From positions 248,001 to 312,000 of the forward strand of contig NZ_FWXS01000002.1 of assembly GCF_900176425.1 (NCBI RefSeq): DNA of 64,000 nt. The letters are read 5' to 3'. This DNA comes from Moheibacter sediminis (GTDB lineage: Bacteria; Bacteroidota; Bacteroidia; Flavobacteriales; Weeksellaceae). Positions 58,564 to 64,000 of the stretch are shown piece after piece. Numbering within the stretch: the first letter of the stretch is position 1; each line of letters opens with the position of its first letter. Under the pieces are notes generated by a model. The model was given only the letters and a program-made list of their open reading frames with translations, was not told the DNA's origin and made no database searches. Made by a program: the position numbers and the translations under genes.

Positions 58564-60789
58564 ATGGCAGAAGAGAAGATTTTAGACGCGCTCGAGAAAG
58601 AGAATCTGGAAATTTCCAGACGATACAAGGATATGTTGAAGCATACCTACCAAACCCTGAATAAAGAAGATAAAAAACTTATAAGAAAGGCATTTGACCT
58701 GGCTTCAGATGCCCACAAAGACCAAAGAAGAAAAACGGGAGAACCTTATATATTTCATCCGATTGAAGTGGCAAAAATTGTTGCTGATGAGATCGGCTTG
58801 GGTGCGACCAGCATTGCTGCTGCACTGATGCACGATGTCGTTGAAGATACTGACTATACGCTTGAAAACATTGAAGAATTATTCGGACCCAAAATTGCCA
58901 GAATTATAGATGGTCTGACCAAAATTTCAATACTTAATAAACAAGATGTTTCGATTCAATCTGAGAATTATAAAAAATTATTGCTGACACTTTCCGAAGA
59001 TGTACGTGTGATTTTGATCAAAATCGCTGACCGTCTGCACAATATGCGTACACTGGAATCAATGCATGAAGACAAACAGCTCAAAATCGCATCAGAAACC
59101 ATTTTCATTTATGCACCTTTGGCGCACAGAATGGGGCTGTACAACATCAAATCTGAATTGGAAGATTTGAGCTTAAAATATACAAAACCAGATGATTACA
59201 GCAGTATTGAACGCAAACTTCAGGAAACCAAAGAAGAACGTGAAAAATACATCGAGGATTTTACGAACACAATTAAAGAAAGACTAGAAGACGAAGGTTT
59301 GCATTTTGACATCAAAGGCCGTTCGAAGTCTGTTTTTTCCATTCATAGAAAAATGTTGGCTCAAAATGTTGGTTTTGAAGAAATTTATGATCGATTTGCA
59401 ATTAGAATCATTTACAAATCTGATAAGAAAAATGAAAAGTTTATTGCATGGAAGATTTATTCCATTGTAACTGATATTTTTCGCCCCAATCCAAAAAGGC
59501 TTCGCGACTGGATATCCCAGCCAAAATCGACCGGATATGAATCGCTTCACATTACGGTTATGGGACCGATGGCACGTTGGGTGGAAGTTCAGGTGCGTTC
59601 AGAACGCATGGATGAATTGGCTGAACATGGCGTTGCGGCTCACTACAAATACAAAGAAAATTACAAAGTTGAAGATTCCAAAGTCGATGAATGGATCAAT
59701 CAGGTGCGTGATATGCTGGAAAATCATGAAACCCAGGATGCAACTGAGTTCATAGACAATTTCAAATTTAATTTATACGCCAAAGAAATTTACGTTTTTA
59801 CGCCCAAAGGTGATTTGTATTCGCTTCCACGCGGCGCATCTTCGCTTGATTTTGCGTATGCGATTCACAGTAACATTGGAGATACTTGTTTAGGAGCAAA
59901 AGTAAACGGAAAATTATATCCGCTCAGCCATGAATTGCAAAGTGGAGATCAGGTTGAAATAATCACTTCTTCTCACCAAAAACCAAAACCTGACTGGCTG
60001 GAATTTGTGGTCACAAGTAAGGCGCGTTCCAAGGTTAAAGCTTCGCTGAATGCGGCAAAAAGGGCAACTTCAGAAGAAGGGAAAGAAATTTTGATACGCA
60101 AACTTAGACATTTGAAAATAGATTTCAATGAAAAAATAACTACTGATTTACAGCTTTTCTTTAAGACGAAAAATAGTCAAGATGTTTTTTATAAGGTTGC
60201 AACGGGAGAAATCGACAACAAAAGCTTACGCAAATTTGCCGAAGGAAAATCGGGAATTACAGGATTTATAAACCGTTTCCGCCCAAAGATGGGAACGAAA
60301 TCAGTCGTTACAGAAGAGCCGGAAAGACAAAAACTGGATTCTTTGGTTTTTGGACCTGACGAAGAAAAACTTGATTACGATTTAGCATCCTGCTGCAATC
60401 CAATTGCGGGCGATAAAGTATTTGGTTTTGTGACCGTTGCAAAAGGAATTCGTGTGCATAAAAAAGATTGTCCAAATGCGGTTTCTTTACAGGCAAATCA
60501 AGCATATAGAATTATCAAAGCAAAGTGGATCGATTCTTCATCACAATTGTACCGTGCGATTCTCAACATTCACGGACTTGACCGAATCGGATTGGTAAAT
60601 GACGTAACCAAAATCATATCTTCAAATCTGTCAGTTCATATAAGAAGTATCAATATTTCTGAAGAAGATGGTATCTTTGACGGGAAAATCTCTGTTTCGG
60701 TCAAAAATAAATCTCAACTTGATAAAATTCTTGAAGAATTGAAATTGGTTGAAGGAATACAGAAAGTAAGCAGGACTTACGCTAATTAA
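58564..60789 (+). CDS. Bifunctional (p)ppGpp synthetase/hydrolase (RelA/SpoT family)
   Basis: A 741-residue alarmone enzyme controlling the stringent response. The order is HD hydrolase ('AAALMHDVVEDTDYTLENI', near residue 90), synthetase ('EIYDRFAIRIIYKS', 'STGYESLHITVMGPMARWVEVQVRSERMDELAEHGVAAHYKYKE'), TGS ('EIYVFTPKGDLYSLPRGASSLDFAYAIHS'), a helical and cysteine region ('DYDLASCCNPIAGDKVFGFV') and a C-terminal ACT domain ('RAILNIHGLDRIGLVNDVTKIIS'). Both catalytic HD and synthetase residues are present, as in Rel/SpoT. A small membrane-protein gene follows. Confidence 0.96.
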   Translation: MAEEKILDALEKENLEISRRYKDMLKHTYQTLNKEDKKLIRKAFDLASDAHKDQRRKTGEPYIFHPIEVAKIVADEIGLGATSIAAALMHDVVEDTDYTLENIEELFGPKIARIIDGLTKISILNKQDVSIQSENYKKLLLTLSEDVRVILIKIADRLHNMRTLESMHEDKQLKIASETIFIYAPLAHRMGLYNIKSELEDLSLKYTKPDDYSSIERKLQETKEEREKYIEDFTNTIKERLEDEGLHFDIKGRSKSVFSIHRKMLAQNVGFEEIYDRFAIRIIYKSDKKNEKFIAWKIYSIVTDIFRPNPKRLRDWISQPKSTGYESLHITVMGPMARWVEVQVRSERMDELAEHGVAAHYKYKENYKVEDSKVDEWINQVRDMLENHETQDATEFIDNFKFNLYAKEIYVFTPKGDLYSLPRGASSLDFAYAIHSNIGDTCLGAKVNGKLYPLSHELQSGDQVEIITSSHQKPKPDWLEFVVTSKARSKVKASLNAAKRATSEEGKEILIRKLRHLKIDFNEKITTDLQLFFKTKNSQDVFYKVATGEIDNKSLRKFAEGKSGITGFINRFRPKMGTKSVVTEEPERQKLDSLVFGPDEEKLDYDLASCCNPIAGDKVFGFVTVAKGIRVHKKDCPNAVSLQANQAYRIIKAKWIDSSSQLYRAILNIHGLDRIGLVNDVTKIISSNLSVHIRSINISEEDGIFDGKISVSVKNKSQLDKILEELKLVEGIQKVSRTYAN

Positions 60790-60793
60790 TAAC

Positions 60794-60813
60794 AACGAAA
60801 CTCGAATTTCGTT
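60794..60813 (+). terminator. Short hairpin after relA/spoT
   Basis: AACGAAA-CTCGAA-TTTCGTT is a perfect 7-base-arm hairpin with only a short T tract after it. It may end the relA/spoT message weakly or attenuate the next gene. Confidence 0.45.
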
Positions 60814-60827
60814 TAACGCAAAATAAA

Positions 60828-61022
60828 ATGAAGTTAAAACCTTTTCATTATTATTCCATTGGATTCATCATTACTGTAACTGTCGGGTTTATTTATGAAC
60901 AATACATGGGATTTGTACTTGGAGGCGCATTGTATGCCATTTTGATGGGATTCATCATCCGAATTTTCAAAATCAATCCGGTCGAAAAATCCATTTATGA
61001 CAGAAGAAAAAAAGAATTATAA
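60828..61022 (+). CDS. Small two-helix membrane protein
   Basis: A 64-residue protein with two predicted membrane helices ('YSIGFIITVTVGFIYEQYMGFVLGGALYAILMGFIIRIF') separated by a tight turn, and a basic tail 'EKSIYDRRKKEL'. It has no recognisable family motif. It begins 38 bases after the relA/spoT stop and may be on the same transcript, beyond a short hairpin. Its composition is like that of real small membrane proteins, so I accept it with moderate confidence. Confidence 0.6.
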   Translation: MKLKPFHYYSIGFIITVTVGFIYEQYMGFVLGGALYAILMGFIIRIFKINPVEKSIYDRRKKEL

Positions 61023-61371
61023 ATTATTTCAGAAATTTATTAATTATATGTTAGGGTTAATAAATTTTAAAACATTTAAAGTATCCTCTATATTTCTTGA
61101 TAGAGGTCTATAGGCTCTATTGCGAAATTTTTCAACATTCTTGTCTACTTCTTTAGCGGAATGTGTATTTCTTATTTCCTAAAAAACGAATATTAAAAAT
61201 ATAGTTTATTTGTTTTATTGATTATAATTATTACTGCAATTTTTAGTTGCTACAGTCAATATATTTACACTGAATACAGTTTACATCAGGGAAAATGAAA
61301 TCCCCATAGCAAATATTTACAGGGATTTTTTCTTTGATGAATTTGTGACCAAAAAGATTTTGAGCAGGTGA
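61023..61371. other. Gene-free region of about 350 bases
   Basis: No supported gene is seen on either strand. It holds a small dyad (ATAGAG/CTCTAT, about 61105-61125) and a better hairpin, AAATCCC (61298-61304) with GGGATTT (61322-61328) and T-tract, reading on the plus strand. It is otherwise AT-rich. It could hold a small RNA or only the 3' end of the plus-strand unit. Confidence 0.4.
61298..61337 (+). terminator. Probable intrinsic terminator in the plus direction
   Basis: AAATCCC and GGGATTT pair across a 17-base loop and are followed by a T-rich tract. It is 275 bases after the small membrane-protein gene and 35 before the end of the convergent hydrolase gene. Confidence 0.6.
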
Positions 61372-62829
61372 TCACTTTTTTTCCCACAGCTCATTTCCCA
61401 GATATAATTCATTTAAGATTTGGTCATAATTTTTCATAGCATTGTCACCATTCATAAAAATTAAATATCCGTTTTTTGTTTTTGGAAACATGATAGCGAG
61501 CGTATTCACCCCCGGATCTCTTCCTGTATGAAACAGAGCGTATTCATCATTACTAAATCCAACCAGGATTTCCCATCCCAATCCAAAATATTCACCATCT
61601 TTCACAGTTGATTGTTTTGTCTGCATTTCCTGAAATAATTCTTCAGAAATTCCCGCACCATTCATCACATAAGTCATGAAACTTCCATAATCTTCAATCG
61701 TTGTCAAAAGATTGGCGGCTGAATTCGCTTCGTAATATTTTTCAGTCGGAATTAAATTTCCTTTTTCATCAAAGTTTTTAGCATAGAGTGATTCATCCAT
61801 TTTTTCATCCCACCAAAATCTTGTATTGGTCATTTTTGCAGATTTAAACAAATATTCTTGAGCCAATTCTTCGATTGTTTTTCCTAATTTGTTTTCGACT
61901 GCTTTTCGAAGATATTCAAAACCTTCGCCTGAATATTGATATTTCGTTCCAGGCTCAAATTGAAATTCGAGTTTGTTAGATTCATTCAGATAACGCCAGT
62001 TCGGAAAACCGCTTTGGTGCGAAAGAATAATTCTTGGCGTTAGTTTTTTATGCCAATTATTTGATTTTACATGTGGGTCAATCCAATACTTATGTAAAGG
62101 CTCATCCAATCCGATTAAACCTTCGTCAATCAATTTCAAAACAGTCATGGCAAAAATAGGTTTGGTTAATGAAGCTACTTTGAAAATCGTATTGTAAGGC
62201 GCCGTATTTTGTTTATCCAAAGTTCCGTATACATCAACTTTTGTCAATTTTCCGTTTTCTATAATGCCGATTCCCATCGCAGGAACATTGCTTTCCTGAA
62301 TGATTTTATCAAATTTATTTAATGTTTGATTTTCTGCTTTTACTTCCTGATGATCGTAACTCAGGATATCGGTCAATTTCCAGATATTATTTTCTTTGGT
62401 CCAAACCGAAGTAAACTTTGCTGTTCCGCCGTAAACATCTTCTTTTCCTTTTTCTCGGATGTAAAAATGATGAATTCCGGATTGGATTGCTCCGTACAAA
62501 ACGCCATCATTGTAAAGTGCAAAAACTTCAAGTGTTTCCGGCTGTAATTTCCTGACGGGTTTTTGAATTGAATTTCCGCAAATGTTGTTTTTGGTTCTTT
62601 CCAGAAAAACTTTTCTATCCTGAAATCCTCCGACGTCGTGGTAAAATTTCAAATCAGCGGAAACTCTACTTTCCATGTATTTGATGTCGCATTGATTAAA
62701 TCCTCTTTCAAAAAATAAACTGTCTTCTTTTTTCAATTCAAGAAACAGGGGAGAATCAGTTGCGATTTGTGCGTTTAAATTGAGGGTTAAACTTATGAAA
62801 ACTAAGCTCAATAAAATTCGTTTTGTCAT
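61372..62829 (-). CDS. Serine hydrolase (beta-lactamase family) fused to an NTF2-like domain
   Basis: A 485-residue exported protein with a signal peptide (1-20, 'LNLNAQIA'). An NTF2-like/DUF4440 domain follows (about 30-155, 'FNQCDIKYMESRVSADLKFYHDVGGF'), then a class C beta-lactamase/DD-peptidase-like domain (about 170-470). The active-site motif is 'KVASLTKPIFAMTVLKLID' (SxxK), the second is 'YQYSGEGFEYL' (YxG in place of YxN), and the third is near 'LFHTGRDPG'. Such proteins are usually esterases or peptidases and only rarely give drug resistance. The fused domain is seen in other Bacteroidota hydrolases, I believe. Confidence 0.9.
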   Translation of the reverse strand: MTKRILLSLVFISLTLNLNAQIATDSPLFLELKKEDSLFFERGFNQCDIKYMESRVSADLKFYHDVGGFQDRKVFLERTKNNICGNSIQKPVRKLQPETLEVFALYNDGVLYGAIQSGIHHFYIREKGKEDVYGGTAKFTSVWTKENNIWKLTDILSYDHQEVKAENQTLNKFDKIIQESNVPAMGIGIIENGKLTKVDVYGTLDKQNTAPYNTIFKVASLTKPIFAMTVLKLIDEGLIGLDEPLHKYWIDPHVKSNNWHKKLTPRIILSHQSGFPNWRYLNESNKLEFQFEPGTKYQYSGEGFEYLRKAVENKLGKTIEELAQEYLFKSAKMTNTRFWWDEKMDESLYAKNFDEKGNLIPTEKYYEANSAANLLTTIEDYGSFMTYVMNGAGISEELFQEMQTKQSTVKDGEYFGLGWEILVGFSNDEYALFHTGRDPGVNTLAIMFPKTKNGYLIFMNGDNAMKNYDQILNELYLGNELWEKK

Positions 62830-62917
62830 TTCAGTAATTTTCCGACAAATATTATCCTTGCAAAAATTTTAACCTAAAAATTTGCCTGACAATGACCCGC
62901 CAATTGCCCGACAGGGT

Positions 62918-63478
62918 TTATATAATACTGAAATTCAGTTTGAAATATAATTTTTTCTTTCTGTCGATTTCAGCTGTGTTTCTTAGAATAATAAACACAT
63001 TTATAATTACCAAAATGACCATTACTATCATTGTAAAAGGATTTCCAAGCGAAAACCAATTCTTGATCAATGCACATAGCATGAATAAAATAACCGAACT
63101 TATTATCCATAAAAGCTGAACTGTAACCAATTGTTTTGTAAGCGGATTAAATTGTTTCAATACGAACATTAAAATCAACGGAACGATGATATTTGCCGGT
63201 GGAAAAACTGTGAATGGGAGAGAGGAGAGATTGATAATTTTTAGTAACGAATAATTGATTTCAGGAGTTTCAACTTCGGCAATAAGAGAAGTTTCTTCCT
63301 GATTCAACAATTCTTTTTCTTCGACTCCTAAAGCTTTTGCTAAGATTTTCAGCGTTTGACCTTTGGGTTCTGTTCCGGCTTCGATGCGCTGAATTGTCCT
63401 TACAGAAATACCCGACAGCTCAGTTAATTCTTCCTGAGTAAGATTTAATTTTTCTCTGTAAGATTTTAATTTGGACAT
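62918..63478 (-). CDS. Membrane-anchored XRE-family regulator
   Basis: A 186-residue protein with an N-terminal Cro/CI-type helix-turn-helix ('YREKLNLTQEELTELSGISVRTIQRIEAGTEPKGQTLKILAKALGV', residues about 5-52). A linker follows, then three to four membrane helices ('LPFTVFPPANIIVPLILMFVL', 'LVTVQLLWIISSVILFMLCAL', 'GNPFTMIVMVILVIINVFIIL'). The design suggests a regulator that senses at the membrane. No target site is evident. A -7 element lies 23 bases upstream. Confidence 0.88.
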   Translation of the reverse strand: MSKLKSYREKLNLTQEELTELSGISVRTIQRIEAGTEPKGQTLKILAKALGVEEKELLNQEETSLIAEVETPEINYSLLKIINLSSLPFTVFPPANIIVPLILMFVLKQFNPLTKQLVTVQLLWIISSVILFMLCALIKNWFSLGNPFTMIVMVILVIINVFIILRNTAEIDRKKKLYFKLNFSII

Positions 63479-63501
63479 CCCTGTGGCTGTGAAAATTTCT
63501 T

Positions 63502-63509
63502 CAAAATTA
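63502..63509 (-). promoter_or_regulatory. Bacteroidota -7 element for the XRE gene
   Basis: TAATTTTG on the minus strand matches TAnnTTTG and lies 23 bases before the ATG at 63478. Confidence 0.5.
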
Positions 63510-63516
63510 AAAATAT

Positions 63517-63999
63517 TTAAACAATTAGTTTACCACGAAAACCTCTTGCCGCATAATAAGAATCTGCGCCATTATGATACATAAATGTCCTGCCATAGCG
63601 TTTGTCACAAAAGATAGCACCACCTTTTTTTCTGATGTCTTCCGGTGTTTTTATCCAGCTCGATGTTTTCAAGTCAAAATCACCTAATTCCTGCAAAGTT
63701 CTGTATTCCTCTTCTGTTAAAATTTCAATGCCCATTTCATTGGCAGCATCAACGGCTGAATTTGCAGGTTTATGCGCCTTTCTCGCATCCAAAGCAGCAC
63801 GGTCGTAGCAATAACTTCTGCGTCCTTTTGGACTTTCTGGAGCACAATCGTAAAAGTTAATTTCTCCCGATTTTTTATCAAATCCAACAACATCAGGTTC
63901 TCCTTCGGTTAATTCCATTTCATCTAAAACGTAAATCTTTTCAGGATTTGATTCCAGTCGCTTCTGAACATCATCCCATTTCAAATCTTTATGACGATT
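63517..63999 (-). CDS. DUF4256 family protein (N-terminus outside window)
   Basis: The C-terminal ~160 residues of a DUF4256-type protein. The frame can begin at a TTG (63982-63984), but it stays open to the window edge and the upstream residues (N-R-H-K-D-L) continue the family pattern, so the true start lies beyond 64000. Segments 'TEGEPDVVGFDKKSGEINFYDCAPESPKGRRSYCYDR', 'EEYRTLQELGDFDLKTSSWI' and 'NGADSYYAARGFRG' match the family as I recall it. It is a cytoplasmic protein of unknown function, on the same strand as the XRE regulator but 38 bases upstream of it. Confidence 0.85.
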   Translation of the reverse strand, partial: NRHKDLKWDDVQKRLESNPEKIYVLDEMELTEGEPDVVGFDKKSGEINFYDCAPESPKGRRSYCYDRAALDARKAHKPANSAVDAANEMGIEILTEEEYRTLQELGDFDLKTSSWIKTPEDIRKKGGAIFCDKRYGRTFMYHNGADSYYAARGFRGKLIV

Positions 64000-64000
64000 C

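Noticed and set aside
61105-61125. Small dyad ATAGAG/CTCTAT as a terminator
   Set aside because: The stem is short and no T-run follows it.
1-64000. CRISPR arrays, insertion sequences, integrases or phage genes
   Set aside because: No regularly spaced repeats and no transposase, integrase or structural phage protein were found on either strand.

Overview
The window is a stretch of AT-rich chromosome from a member of the Bacteroidota, almost certainly class Flavobacteriia and possibly a Weeksellaceae-like lineage; the genus is a guess. Four things point there. A protease carries a type IX secretion C-terminal sorting domain. Many genes start just downstream of the Bacteroidota -7 promoter element TAnnTTTG. 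Shine-Dalgarno sites are scarce and A-rich leaders common. Gene orders such as birA/rsfS-ftsH-LUD-cdsA-psd and rlmD-DUF6452-DUF6048 also fit. No rRNA, tRNA, CRISPR array, insertion sequence or prophage was seen. The region looks like core chromosome with some accessory genes.

Layout. 1-5 kb: a tripartite RND efflux operon (TolC-type protein cut by the window edge, adaptor, pump). 5-12 kb: rlmD with two small envelope genes, then a secreted M36 protease and a sodium/solute symporter on the minus strand. 12-15 kb: recR followed by a tight glycosyltransferase, phosphoribosyltransferase and HAD-phosphatase trio. 15-21 kb: a minus-strand operon with rsfS, ftsH, a LUD protein, cdsA and psd, followed by a histidine-rich lipoprotein and a DUF2490 protein. 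20.9-26 kb: birA, then a Fur-family repressor divergent from merC, a CxxC FAD oxidoreductase, a TonB receptor with a CxxC plug motif and a periplasmic thioredoxin-like protein. This is a probable metal-handling locus. 26-32 kb: single genes (DbpA-like helicase, ankyrin protein, VOC protein, yaaA, threonylcarbamoyl-AMP synthase, lipocalin) and an Rrf2/NmrA pair sharing a 19-bp operator.

32-37.6 kb: a VIT/VWA/OmpA surface protein with a thrombospondin-3-repeat lipoprotein, then a four-gene redox-stress operon (SDR, NTF2-like, DoxX, AhpD-like) divergent from an HxlR regulator. 37.6-45.5 kb: RhlE-type helicase, DUF4180 protein, ABC-F ATPase, glycerophosphodiester phosphodiesterase, a membrane protein and uvrA. 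45.6-51.5 kb: small proteins, nnrE/nnrD fusion, a structured intergenic element, and a two-gene transketolase whose halves are separated by an unknown secreted-protein gene. 52-58 kb: a minus-strand operon prfB, unknown exported protein, trkA, trkH, methyltransferase. 58-64 kb: ArsC-like protein, relA/spoT, a small membrane protein, a serine hydrolase fusion, a membrane-bound XRE regulator and a DUF4256 protein cut by the right edge.

The strongest leads for something undescribed are the cysteine-rich Fur/MerC/TonB locus, the twin Rrf2 operators, the gene inside the split transketolase, the hairpin element near 48.05 kb, and the recR-linked PRTase/HAD/glycosyltransferase trio. Positions of motifs inside proteins are estimates from the translated reading frames. 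No database search was possible.
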